A DNA stretch of 64,000 nucleotides from an uncultured Tateyamaria sp. GTDB lineage: Bacteria; Pseudomonadota; Alphaproteobacteria; Rhodobacterales; Rhodobacteraceae. Position numbers and translations under genes: made by a program. The DNA is taken from contig NZ_CANNES010000001.1 in NCBI RefSeq assembly GCF_947503705.1, positions 310,001 to 374,000 of the forward strand. Reading direction: 5' to 3'. Each line of letters opens with the position of its first letter. Positions within the stretch are counted from its first letter, which is position 1. This document shows, piece after piece, positions 9,344-18,124 of the stretch. The notes under the pieces were generated by a model, which did not search any database, had not been told where the DNA came from, and was given only the letters and a program-made list of their open reading frames with translations.

Positions 9344-10390
9344 TTGCGTGACCTCAGCGCCGAGTTGCTTGACTGGTATGATGTGCATGCGCGGTCCATG
9401 CCCTGGCGGGTGGCACCTGCGGACAAGCTGGCGGGCCAGCGCCCCGACGCTTACGCCGTCTGGATGTCCGAGATCATGTTGCAACAGACCACAGTTGCCG
9501 CCGTTACCGCATATTTTCAACGCTTTATCGCCCGCTGGCCCACTGTCGCGGATCTGGCGGCCGCCGAGGATGCCGATGTCATGGGCGAATGGGCGGGCCT
9601 TGGATATTATGCCCGTGCGCGCAATTTGCTCAAATGTGCCCGCGCAGTCGTGGAGGATCATGGCGGGCAATTCCCTGCCGATCACGCCGCCTTGCTGAAA
9701 CTTCCGGGCATCGGACCCTATACCGCTGCCGCCATCGCCTCCATTGCCTTTGACCTGCGCCACACGGTTGTCGACGGCAATGTGGAACGTGTGATGGCCC
9801 GAATGCATGACGAACACACGCCATTGCCATCGGCCAAGCCAATCCTGACCGAGATGGCGGATGCCCTGACGCCCGCCAAACGCCCGGGCGATTACGCCCA
9901 GGCAGTGATGGACCTGGGCGCCACGATCTGCACGCCCAAATCCCCCGCTTGCGGCATTTGTCCTTGGCGCGATCCTTGTGTGGCCCGCGTCAACGGCACT
10001 GCCCCGGAACTACCTAAAAAAACACCCAAAGCGGCCAAGCCCATCCGTCACGGCACCGTCTATATCGCCACGCGCGGCGATGGGGCCATCTTGCTGGAAA
10101 CACGTCCCGACAAGGGGCTTTTGGGCGGTATGCTGGGCTGGCCCGGGTCTGACTGGATCGCCGCTGATGGCCCACGTCCACAAAACCCGCCCCTTTCAGC
10201 GAATTGGACAAAGCTGGACGGTGAGGTGCGTCATACGTTCACCCATTTCCACCTGATGTTGGACGTGATGGTCGCGCAAGTGCCTTTGGGCGCCGAACCG
10301 ACGACCGGCACTTTCCTGCCCCGCGCCCAATTCCGCCCCTCTGACCTGCCCACAGTGATGCGCAAAGCCTACGATCTGGCGCAAAGCTGA
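9344..10390 (+). CDS. mutY: A/G-specific adenine glycosylase MutY
   Basis: A 348-residue base-excision repair glycosylase that removes adenine mispaired with 8-oxoguanine. It has the SEIMLQQT segment with the catalytic Glu43, the helix-hairpin-helix LPGIGPYTAAAIASIAF, catalytic Asp144 in TVVDGNVERV, and the 4Fe-4S loop Cys196-x6-Cys203-x2-Cys206-x5-Cys212. A C-terminal Nudix-like domain (from about 235) recognises the oxidised guanine. The start is a TTG at 9344 preceded by AAGGA at a good spacing; no better ATG is present before the conserved core. Confidence 0.96.
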   Translation: MRDLSAELLDWYDVHARSMPWRVAPADKLAGQRPDAYAVWMSEIMLQQTTVAAVTAYFQRFIARWPTVADLAAAEDADVMGEWAGLGYYARARNLLKCARAVVEDHGGQFPADHAALLKLPGIGPYTAAAIASIAFDLRHTVVDGNVERVMARMHDEHTPLPSAKPILTEMADALTPAKRPGDYAQAVMDLGATICTPKSPACGICPWRDPCVARVNGTAPELPKKTPKAAKPIRHGTVYIATRGDGAILLETRPDKGLLGGMLGWPGSDWIAADGPRPQNPPLSANWTKLDGEVRHTFTHFHLMLDVMVAQVPLGAEPTTGTFLPRAQFRPSDLPTVMRKAYDLAQS

Positions 10391-10473
10391 CCGCCAAGCG
10401 CCGCGTTACACTTGGCATCAGGCGCAGTGGGCGTATGATCTTTACCTGCGCGCAACTCAAAGGATCACGAGGC

Positions 10474-11610
10474 ATGACCCTTCCCCCCGACACTGTCGCC
10501 AAGTTCCAAAACGCTCTGCCGTTCTGGATGTCCTTCCTGCTGGTCCCCTTGGCGTGGATCAGCGCTTTGTATGGCGGCTGGACCGTACTGCTGTTGCCCG
10601 TGATTACCTGGTACATGTTTTCGGTGCTTGATCTGGCGGTCGGGCTGAACACCGACAATGCGGACCTTGAAACCACCGAAGATGACTTGTTTTGGTACCG
10701 CGCCATCACAACCGCCTGGGTGCCGGTGCAGCTTCTGATGCTCTTTAGCCTGATCTGGTACGTGGCCCCGGCCGAGCACCTGAACACGTTCGAAAAAATC
10801 GCCGTCTTCTTTGGCATTGGCGTGATCACCGGCACGGTCGGGATCAACTATAGCCACGAGCTGATGCACCAAAAGAACAAGCTTGAACGCTGGCTGGCCG
10901 ATGCTCTTCTGGCCATGGTGCTTTATTCGCATTTCCGGTCCGAACACCTGCTGGTGCATCACCGCTATGTGGCCACGCCGCGCGACCCCGTGACGGCGCG
11001 CATGGGCGAAAGCTTTTACCGGTTTTACCCTCGTGTTCTCAAACAATGCTTTCACTCGGCCTGGAACGCGGAAAAGGCGATGCTGGCGCGCAAGGACCTA
11101 CCCGTCACCGACCTGTCCAACCCATTCTGGAAATACTGGACGCTTCAACTGATCTTTGTGCTGCTGGCCTTTGCCCTGGGCGGCTGGGTCGGTGTTGGGC
11201 TCTTCCTCATGCAGGCGGGCGTCGCGGTCTGGCAGCTTGAGTTGGTAAATTATATCGAACATTACGGCCTGACGCGCAAACATCTGGGTGACGGTAAATA
11301 TGAACATGTGAAGCCACAGCATTCGTGGAACGCGGCCCACAAGGCGTCGAACTGGTTGTTGATCAATCTGCAACGGCATTCCGATCACCACTACAAACCC
11401 GACCGGCGCTTTCCCGTGCTGCAAAACTATACCGAAGCAGACGCACCGCAACTGCCTTATGGCTATCCGGTGATGACGATTGCGGCGATGATCCCGCCCA
11501 TCTGGCGCAAGGTGATGAACCCCAGGGTCCGCAAATGGCGCGGCATGTATTACCCTGAAATCACCGATTGGGCGCTTTACAACAAAGCCGCCAACCCGTT
11601 GCCCCGATGA
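10474..11610 (+). CDS. alkB: AlkB-like alkane 1-monooxygenase (integral membrane di-iron hydroxylase)
   Basis: A 378-residue membrane hydroxylase of the alkane monooxygenase/fatty-acid desaturase superfamily. All histidine boxes are intact: HELMH (128-132), EHLLVHH (157-163), NYIEHYG (259-265) and RHSDHH (301-306), with about six hydrophobic helices. AlkB enzymes hydroxylate the terminal carbon of alkanes with rubredoxin as electron donor. No rubredoxin or rubredoxin reductase gene is in this window, so the electron donor must be elsewhere. I chose ATG at 10474 because the upstream in-frame start at 10435 adds a non-conserved stretch. The ATG of the next gene overlaps its TGA. Confidence 0.92.
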   Translation: MTLPPDTVAKFQNALPFWMSFLLVPLAWISALYGGWTVLLLPVITWYMFSVLDLAVGLNTDNADLETTEDDLFWYRAITTAWVPVQLLMLFSLIWYVAPAEHLNTFEKIAVFFGIGVITGTVGINYSHELMHQKNKLERWLADALLAMVLYSHFRSEHLLVHHRYVATPRDPVTARMGESFYRFYPRVLKQCFHSAWNAEKAMLARKDLPVTDLSNPFWKYWTLQLIFVLLAFALGGWVGVGLFLMQAGVAVWQLELVNYIEHYGLTRKHLGDGKYEHVKPQHSWNAAHKASNWLLINLQRHSDHHYKPDRRFPVLQNYTEADAPQLPYGYPVMTIAAMIPPIWRKVMNPRVRKWRGMYYPEITDWALYNKAANPLPR

Positions 11611-12776
11611 TCGACGAGACGCTCAGAACTGCGCTTGATCAGGCTCTGCAACGCGACGACCGGATTGTGTTAGCCGTCAAAACCGTCTCGGCAACCCAGA
11701 TGCGGCGCCTGCACAGCGGCCTGCGGTACCAGGGTTTTGGGATGGTGTTCGACACCCCCGACCGCGTCCATATCGAGCGTATTATTCACAAACTGCAAAC
11801 CGGTGGCTTGATCTGTGACATCGGGATCAAGGATGGCGCACGGCCGTGGGAGCGGCGGGTGCTGGATGGTCAGGCCTTTGAAGTAATCGAAGCTCTCAAA
11901 ATCTTCGGGAGCAATCCGGAAGACCACCAGGTGATCAATGGGGATGACTTTGACCCGGACTGGTTTGCGGGCCCGCGCGACAAGCCAACCGACCGCCCAT
12001 ACGTGCCAGAACAAAACCTCTCTGGCATGGTCCAAAAAGACCTCGACATCACCAGCGGGCGCGCGGTCTTTCGCGAAAAGATGGAAGGCCGCGATTATGA
12101 TTTCGAGATTCGCGAGCCCGATGGCACCGTGATCAAAACGATGTCCGGCTCGGAAAACGGCGTCCAGTACATGGAGCCGCACGTCTATTTCGACAAATCC
12201 TCAGAAGGGCATCGTATCCGTTTTATGGACCCCGGGGATGAGGATGTGCTGTTGGATCTGCCGCCGCCCGCGTCGGTTGTTCCGTTTGATTTCACGCGAT
12301 ACGATCTGACCCAAACGATTTTTCCCAAGCGGTTTCATGGCAACGCCCCCGCCGCCATTGCCCGCGCCGCCGCCAACGGCACCACCTATGTCATCGACGA
12401 AGGCTGGGCGCCCTACAGGGTGGTGCGTGGCGTGAATGGACAGTTGGAATTATTGCCCCCCGATCAACAACACGGGCCCGACCTGGATGAAGACAACCTT
12501 AGGCCTGTGTATCTGCACGCCGTGCTGGTCAGCGGCGGACCAAAAAGTTTTTGCATCCAGGTGCCAAACGGCATGTCCAAACCCGATCACATCGCCCGGT
12601 TTGAGGCGTGGATGCACGCCCTGCGCCCCGGTCGCGGTATTCGGGACAGCACGGGGCAGTTGTTCGACGGCCAGAGGTTCGAAGTGCAGTCTCTCAAGCT
12701 GACCCGCCATAACGCGTGGCGCCACAGCTATGTCTCTGACGCCGATCACGACCCCGCCACACTGACGATCACCTAG
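11607..12776 (+). CDS. Unrecognised 389-residue protein coupled to alkB
   Basis: I do not recognise this family. It is a soluble protein without signal peptide or membrane helix, acidic overall. The N-terminal ~95 residues (MIDETLRTALDQALQ to RRVLDGQAFEV) look like a compact alpha/beta module, and similar wording recurs at the C-terminus: RIIHKLQTGGLICDIGIKDG and DGQAFEV resemble HIARFEAWMHALRPG and DGQRFEVQSLKL, so an internal duplication is possible. Its ATG overlaps the alkB stop (ATGA), implying co-translation with the hydroxylase. It ends convergently with the cyclase gene, the two stops sharing CTAG. A role linked to AlkB is inference only. Confidence 0.7.
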   Translation: MIDETLRTALDQALQRDDRIVLAVKTVSATQMRRLHSGLRYQGFGMVFDTPDRVHIERIIHKLQTGGLICDIGIKDGARPWERRVLDGQAFEVIEALKIFGSNPEDHQVINGDDFDPDWFAGPRDKPTDRPYVPEQNLSGMVQKDLDITSGRAVFREKMEGRDYDFEIREPDGTVIKTMSGSENGVQYMEPHVYFDKSSEGHRIRFMDPGDEDVLLDLPPPASVVPFDFTRYDLTQTIFPKRFHGNAPAAIARAAANGTTYVIDEGWAPYRVVRGVNGQLELLPPDQQHGPDLDEDNLRPVYLHAVLVSGGPKSFCIQVPNGMSKPDHIARFEAWMHALRPGRGIRDSTGQLFDGQRFEVQSLKLTRHNAWRHSYVSDADHDPATLTIT

Positions 12777-14125
12777 TCCAGCACCCAGACTGGCAACGGC
12801 TCTGCCACGCCGCGCACCTGTTGGTCGGGTGCGCGGCGAAAACCGCTTGCCGCTCCGGCGGCGGCCACCACCGCATCGCTGACGATGGCCTGCACGTCCA
12901 GCGCGCGTGTCATCGCCTCAAGCCGACTGGCCACATTGACCGTGTCCCCCAGCACTGCAAATTCCAAACGGTTGGCCCCGATATCGCCCAGAACCACAGT
13001 GCCGAAATGCAGGCCAAAGCGGGCATCAATTGCGGGCAGCCCATCCGCCTTGCGGTCCATGTTCAGCGCTGCCATCCGGTCCACCATCGCCGTGACACAG
13101 GATAGGGCGCGGGCCGCATCATCCTGCAAGGGAAGTGGCGTTCCAAAGGTCGCCATCAGCCCATCACCGAGGTACTTGTCGAGGGTCCCGCCATGGGCGA
13201 ACACCTCACTTTCCATCCGCGCGTGAAAGGCGCGCAGGGTCTCGATCACCTCCTGGGGCGGGCGGCCATCGGCATAGGTCGTAAACCCCACGATATCGAC
13301 AAAAAGAACGGCGGCGTCATGGCTGCGGATCTGGCCCAAAGGTTCGTCTTTGGTTGATAACTCTTCAACCATTGTCGGGCTGAAATAGCGGGCCAGGTTG
13401 GTCCGCTCGCGGGCCATTTCGGCACTGTCGAGGATCAACGCCTGATAACGCCGCACGGTCATGGCCAGGATCACCGCCACAATGACAAAGACGAACACCT
13501 CCTGAATACGCAAATCCCAATGCACCAGGTTCGGGTTCATCTGCACGCCAAGATCGGGAATGTCAGGAAACATCATTTCGGCCCCTGCGGTGACGCGCGG
13601 GTCTTGCCAACCGAACCACCACACGCAGGTGGCCCCCAACAACCAAAGAGCGGACGTCCAATTCCCGATGGCAACGATGGTACGCCAGGAATAGCTCAAC
13701 ACGCCCGCAGCCAGGATGACATAGAAATACTGGAACACGTCAAACTGATAGATCAACGCCGTTGGCACCAGATTGTTCTGAAGCGGATTGGGCACCAAAA
13801 GCGCAACGGTCATCAACAGCAAGTCGGCAAACAGCAACCCCAACTCGGCCCGCGATTGTCCGACCTGCCCGACACGGCGCTGCAACAGACCGACCAGCAC
13901 AAGGCAGAACAACAAGAATAGATACCAGCTCACGTCCCAGTTTGGGTTCAGGTAGATCAGGAACAAGGCGGTCGCTGACAACGCGCCAACCCGCGCCTTG
14001 ACGGCCAGGTCCATCCCCTCGCGTTTGTGACGGGCCAGAGCCTCTTGGACATACTTGTTTTGCGGGGCCTCGGCATCCGTTTGGGCGCGGCCAGAAGACA
14101 AAACTGAGGTGCTGATATCAACCAT
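12773..14125 (-). CDS. Membrane-bound class III adenylate/guanylate cyclase
   Basis: A 450-residue protein with about six N-terminal membrane helices (45-225), a short HAMP-like linker and a C-terminal class III nucleotidyl cyclase domain (about 265-445). Catalytic residues are present: metal-binding Asp277 in LFVDIVGFT and Asp321 in DKYLGDGLMATFG, Lys317 as the adenine-recognising lysine, and the transition-state residues Asn397 and Arg401 in DTVNVASR. It should make cAMP (a Lys at the specificity site favours ATP) in response to an unknown membrane signal. A protein with a cyclic-nucleotide-binding domain lies at 47347-50430. No phosphodiesterase is seen in the window. Confidence 0.93.
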   Translation of the reverse strand: MVDISTSVLSSGRAQTDAEAPQNKYVQEALARHKREGMDLAVKARVGALSATALFLIYLNPNWDVSWYLFLLFCLVLVGLLQRRVGQVGQSRAELGLLFADLLLMTVALLVPNPLQNNLVPTALIYQFDVFQYFYVILAAGVLSYSWRTIVAIGNWTSALWLLGATCVWWFGWQDPRVTAGAEMMFPDIPDLGVQMNPNLVHWDLRIQEVFVFVIVAVILAMTVRRYQALILDSAEMARERTNLARYFSPTMVEELSTKDEPLGQIRSHDAAVLFVDIVGFTTYADGRPPQEVIETLRAFHARMESEVFAHGGTLDKYLGDGLMATFGTPLPLQDDAARALSCVTAMVDRMAALNMDRKADGLPAIDARFGLHFGTVVLGDIGANRLEFAVLGDTVNVASRLEAMTRALDVQAIVSDAVVAAAGAASGFRRAPDQQVRGVAEPLPVWVLD

Positions 14126-14174
14126 GGATCACGGGCCCTTTGCCATTCTCCAGACCAATGTAACGCGCATTAAC

Positions 14175-14201
14175 AAAAAAGCCCCGCCAAAAAGGCGGGG
14201 C
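14175..14201 (-). terminator. Rho-independent terminator, minus strand, downstream of ccrM
   Basis: A perfect 8-bp GC-rich stem (GCCCCGCC at 14181-14188 with GGCGGGGC at 14194-14201, loop of five A on the plus strand) is followed on the minus strand by six T (14175-14180). It ends transcripts coming from ccrM. Confidence 0.85.
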
Positions 14202-14220
14202 AAAGGTGCGGTGCGTGCGG

Positions 14221-14343
14221 TTAAGCCTTGGGTAGGGCCGCAGGCACCAGGCGGTGTTCTCGGAACTTTACGTTTTCATCATATCCAAGCGACGGTTTTC
14301 CAGTTCGAGCGCTGAGCGCAAGAGGCAGGGAAAATCGACACAC
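14221..14343 (-). CDS. Possible 40-residue small ORF between ccrM and its terminator
   Basis: A GTG-started frame on the minus strand encoding about 40 residues, ending in FREHRLVPAALPKA. Its stop is only 20 bp before the minus-strand terminator, while ccrM stops 160 bp before it, so the transcript leaves room for a small gene. There is no convincing ribosome binding site, codon use is unlike its neighbours, and two other frames across the same DNA are also partly open. It overlaps the 12-bp inverted repeat described separately. I do not recognise it; it may be non-coding. Confidence 0.22.
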   Translation of the reverse strand: MCRFSLPLALSARTGKPSLGYDENVKFREHRLVPAALPKA

Positions 14344-14358
14344 TAGAAACGTAAAGTT
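14264..14358. repeat. 12-bp inverted repeat spaced by 71 bp, after ccrM
   Basis: AACTTTACGTTT (14264-14275) and its exact reverse complement AAACGTAAAGTT (14347-14358) flank 71 bp just downstream of the ccrM stop. The arms do not extend further. They could form a long stem in RNA, be paired protein sites, or be ends of a small degenerate insertion. Confidence 0.6.
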
Positions 14359-14362
14359 TCAT

Positions 14363-15563
<1,201 letters not shown>

Positions 15564-15575
15564 GAAATTTTCTTG

Positions 15576-16166
15576 TCACAACATATTGTGGACGGGTTTG
15601 AACGAACGTCTATGGTGTGGGGTCACACCCAGATTTCGAAGCGCTGCCATGTGGCTTTTTGATCCGTATCCCATGTTGGTGTGCCAGCCATAGCCGGGAT
15701 GCTGTTGCGCCAAATCCACCATGATCCGATCGCGACATATTTTGGCCACAATTGAGGCCGCCGCAATGGACAGCGATCGGCCGTCTCCCTTGACCAAAGT
15801 CGTCGCCGGCAGGGTCAGGCCGCGCGGGATCATGTTGCCGTCAATCAACAGGTGATCCGGCGACGAACGCAGCCCTGCCACCGCTCGCTCCATCGCCAGA
15901 TGCGAGGCGCGCAGAATGTTGATCTCGTCAATCTCGGCCACCGACGCATGGGCCACACTGACATCAGCGCAAGCGATCAATTCTGCCCAAAGGGCATCGC
16001 GTTTGCGCGCCGTCAGCTTTTTGGAATCGTCCAGTCCCGCCGGAATGCACGCAGCGTCCAAGACAACAGCCGCCGCCGTCACCGGCCCGGCCAGGGGGCC
16101 ACGGCCCACCTCGTCCACACCGGCCACACAACCGTCAATCCGCGCCTCATAGGAATAGTCAGGCAC
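15576..16166 (-). CDS. rnhB: Ribonuclease HII
   Basis: A 196-residue ribonuclease HII that nicks RNA in RNA-DNA hybrids, including single ribonucleotides in DNA. The catalytic start CVAGVDEVGRGPLAGPV holds Asp and Glu; the third Asp is in HLLIDGN, with further conserved residues in VKGDGRSLSIAAASIVAKI and HPGYGWHTNMGYGS. I chose GTG at 16166, which is preceded by AAGGGG and gives the normal family length; the longer open frame up to 16310 adds about 48 non-conserved residues overlapping a terminator. It is transcribed toward ccrM, with ccrM starting 112 bp further on. Confidence 0.94.
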   Translation of the reverse strand: MPDYSYEARIDGCVAGVDEVGRGPLAGPVTAAAVVLDAACIPAGLDDSKKLTARKRDALWAELIACADVSVAHASVAEIDEINILRASHLAMERAVAGLRSSPDHLLIDGNMIPRGLTLPATTLVKGDGRSLSIAAASIVAKICRDRIMVDLAQQHPGYGWHTNMGYGSKSHMAALRNLGVTPHHRRSFKPVHNML

Positions 16167-16250
16167 GCCGGTCCCCTTCTCTGTTCGAAAAAACCCCACC
16201 GGAGGCAAAGCACGTTCGCAACCCAAGCGCAAATCCCCATGACCCGGAAC

Positions 16251-16285
16251 GGAAAAAGAGGGCGGTGCCCGAACACCGCCCTCTT
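16251..16285 (-). terminator. Rho-independent terminator of the 16334-16828 gene
   Basis: A perfect 12-bp stem (16256-16267 with 16274-16285, core GAGGGCGGTG) and a six-base loop is followed on the minus strand by TTT and then CC. It lies 48 bp after the stop of the secreted-protein gene and before rnhB, so the two are separate units. Confidence 0.85.
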
Positions 16286-16333
16286 CAGTTTGATCCGCGC
16301 CCGGGAACATGGGCGCGGGTCACAGACCCGTTC

Positions 16334-16828
16334 TTAGTGACGGGCCAATTGGAAACCGTGGCGGCTCAGGCAGCGGGCGCGGTAGCCATAGCGGAGCCCG
16401 CGTTCTGTCCGAAACCGGGTGCTGCAGCGTTCGGGCAGACGGTGCACATGGTTGTAGTGACGCTCCAGGCAGCGCTCGCCAAAGACACGCAAGCGACCAT
16501 CCCGGCCTTGCACACTGCGCAAACACCGCTGCGGCAAAAGCTTATGACCGACGCGCGGGGGCAAAGGGCGCGGATGCACGCGTTTGTGGACACCATGTGT
16601 ACCACGGTCATCGCGGGGATAGTCGCGCAGGTCACTTCCATGCTTGGCCTTCTTGTCATCCCGTGAGTTCTTGATCACGACGCCCAGCACCGCCAGGCCC
16701 GCGAGGGCAGCGAGCGCCTTGCCCAGGTCATCATCGCCGGCGCGGGCGGGGGCCGCACTGAAACCGGTGATGGCAATGGCGGCGGCGGCAACCGCTGCAA
16801 TGAATTGGCGGGAGATGATGTGGGGCAT
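16334..16828 (-). CDS. Secreted Arg/His/Cys-rich small protein
   Basis: A 164-residue protein I cannot assign to a named family. A signal peptide (MPHIISRQFIAAVAAAAIAI, cleaved near ARA-GDD) is followed by a second hydrophobic stretch (ALAALAGLAVLGVVI), a charged linker with several Lys/Asp, and a very basic C-terminal half rich in Arg and His with about four spaced Cys. The Cys spacing (RCLRSVQ, RCLERHY, RCSTRF, RCLSRH) looks repetitive and may form disulfides. It is probably periplasmic or membrane-anchored. It has its own terminator and faces the 17010 gene across a divergent promoter region. Confidence 0.75.
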   Translation of the reverse strand: MPHIISRQFIAAVAAAAIAITGFSAAPARAGDDDLGKALAALAGLAVLGVVIKNSRDDKKAKHGSDLRDYPRDDRGTHGVHKRVHPRPLPPRVGHKLLPQRCLRSVQGRDGRLRVFGERCLERHYNHVHRLPERCSTRFRTERGLRYGYRARCLSRHGFQLARH

Positions 16829-16943
16829 GGGGGCAGTCCTTCTCGGGTTCGTTAAGTTTAAAGTTTATGGGCCAATGCGTTTGGTCCTTGATCCAAAACT
16901 GGGCCACCCCCCCTCAGACAGGCAATAACGGCCCCCTGTTATC

Positions 16944-16977
16944 CAATAACATCGTGCTCAGACCTCTGATGTTATTG
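16944..16977. promoter_or_regulatory. 34-bp inverted repeat in a divergent promoter region
   Basis: CAATAACATC (16944-16953) and GATGTTATTG (16968-16977) are perfect 10-bp arms around a 14-bp spacer. A shorter ATAAC/GTTAT pair sits just left of it (16925-16942). It lies 32 bp before the ATG at 17010, so it is a good candidate for an operator; there is no T-run to suggest a terminator. Confidence 0.5.
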
Positions 16978-17009
16978 AATATCCCGCCGTTCCAGCCCAG
17001 TCTGGGGTC

Positions 17010-17291
17010 ATGAAACAGATCGCCCTTTCTTTCGTGCTCACGCTGGCCCTCGCGGGCGGTGCGACCGCGCAATGCTTTGCCGACTACAAGGCAAAACAGG
17101 ACAATCCGCTGCGGCTGCATTACGGTGTGGCGCAACTCTCCGGTGACTGCTCAAGCGGAGCAGCCCGATCAGAGCTGCAGGGCCGACTGTCCGCGCAAGG
17201 CTGGACTCTGCTCCAGGTGATGTCCGTTTTTGGCCCAGACGGGCTTGATCAAAGGAAAGACAGTGCAGGACAATACTACCTCCGCTTCTGA
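17010..17291 (+). CDS. Small secreted protein of unknown function
   Basis: A 93-residue protein with a clear signal peptide (MKQIALSFVLTLALAGGATA, cleaved before QCF) leaving about 72 residues with two Cys (in AQCFADY and SGDCSSG) that may pair. The phrase DNPLRLHYGVAQLSGDC and the C-terminus AGQYYLRF look like a small periplasmic fold. I do not recognise a named family. Its 3' end overlaps the next gene by 29 bp, pointing to a two-gene operon. The 34-bp inverted repeat lies directly upstream. Confidence 0.78.
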   Translation: MKQIALSFVLTLALAGGATAQCFADYKAKQDNPLRLHYGVAQLSGDCSSGAARSELQGRLSAQGWTLLQVMSVFGPDGLDQRKDSAGQYYLRF

Positions 17292-17967
17292 GATGCGGCG
17301 CACGGGCGGGCGGCTGGTGGTCGTGGGGATCGCGGGTATCCTGATCCTGCTTCTGGGCGCGGCACTCTTGCTCTTTTTGACACTCCCCGACAGTGGGGCT
17401 TTTGACGCCCGTGTCGAACGGATGTTCATTGAGAACGCCGATCTGACAAGTCAGGCGGAAATCAAGCTGCTCGAAATCCTCGCCCAATCCGGCACCGCCT
17501 TTTCGGATACGCTGGCAAGCTACAGGCTGGTCATCTATGTGCTGCTGGTCTTTGCCACCGGTATGATGAGCGCGGCACTGGTCTTCCTTATCCTTCTGGT
17601 CGGCTTCAACCGGCGCATGGCCCAAATCGAACGAGTCGGCATCCAGGTTAATTCGCTTCTGATCAGCCGCGAGGAAAACACCGTCTACCTCAACAACCTC
17701 GGTTTCAAACTGACGGATGCGGCGATGGAAACCATGTCGGTTCTTGCCGAGGCCCGGATGGATGACGATGTGCTGTCAGGCTCGGAAATCGAAGGGGTGA
17801 TTTCAGGCCGCAATTCCGCTGATTGCGACGAGGCGGCGGGTGCCACCCGGATCAAACGGCTGCGTGACACATTGGGCAACCAGATCGTCAGCGAATTACT
17901 GGTCAAGAACATCGCCAGACGGGGCTATATGCTGGCAGTGGAAAAAGACGTGATCAAAGTCCTCTGA
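17263..17967 (+). CDS. Two-helix membrane protein with C-terminal winged-helix-like domain
   Basis: A 234-residue protein with membrane helices at about 19-41 and 88-115 around a short periplasmic loop, and a cytoplasmic C-terminal domain (141-234). That domain starts with NTVYLNNLGFKLTDAAMETM and ends RIKRLRDTLG...IARRGYMLAV, resembling the OmpR/PhoB-type winged helix (LR-x-LG, RGY-x-L). The insertion with two acidic stretches (RNSADCDEAAGA) is where the recognition helix would begin. I take GTG at 17263, preceded by AAGGAAA; an ATG at 17293 just after the upstream stop is possible but has no ribosome site. A ToxR-like membrane regulator with reversed order is one reading; DNA binding is unproven. 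Confidence 0.7.
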   Translation: MQDNTTSASEMRRTGGRLVVVGIAGILILLLGAALLLFLTLPDSGAFDARVERMFIENADLTSQAEIKLLEILAQSGTAFSDTLASYRLVIYVLLVFATGMMSAALVFLILLVGFNRRMAQIERVGIQVNSLLISREENTVYLNNLGFKLTDAAMETMSVLAEARMDDDVLSGSEIEGVISGRNSADCDEAAGATRIKRLRDTLGNQIVSELLVKNIARRGYMLAVEKDVIKVL

Positions 17968-17980
17968 TTCTCTTCTCTTG

Positions 17981-18063
17981 AAAAATACTCCCGCGCGGAG
18001 CGCAAAAACGCAACTGCCGGAGGCAGATGCAAAACATCGGGTGGCGCGCATGCGCCTCATTTC
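17981..18063. repeat. Dispersed intergenic repeat, copy B
   Basis: The second 83-bp copy of the element at 6838-6920, same orientation, no gaps. It lies 14 bp after the membrane winged-helix gene and before the aldolase gene. Differences from copy A are concentrated in the first 27 bp. Confidence 0.75.
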
Positions 18064-18124
18064 ACCAGTAGCCACGGGTGCCACGACAGGTCTAGGGTGC
18101 GCCAACACCAAAAGGAGACGCCTC

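Noticed and set aside
12773-12776. Overlap of the convergent stops of the 11607 gene and the cyclase as a possible frameshift
   Set aside because: Both proteins end at conserved-looking, complete C-termini; the shared CTAG simply provides a stop on each strand.
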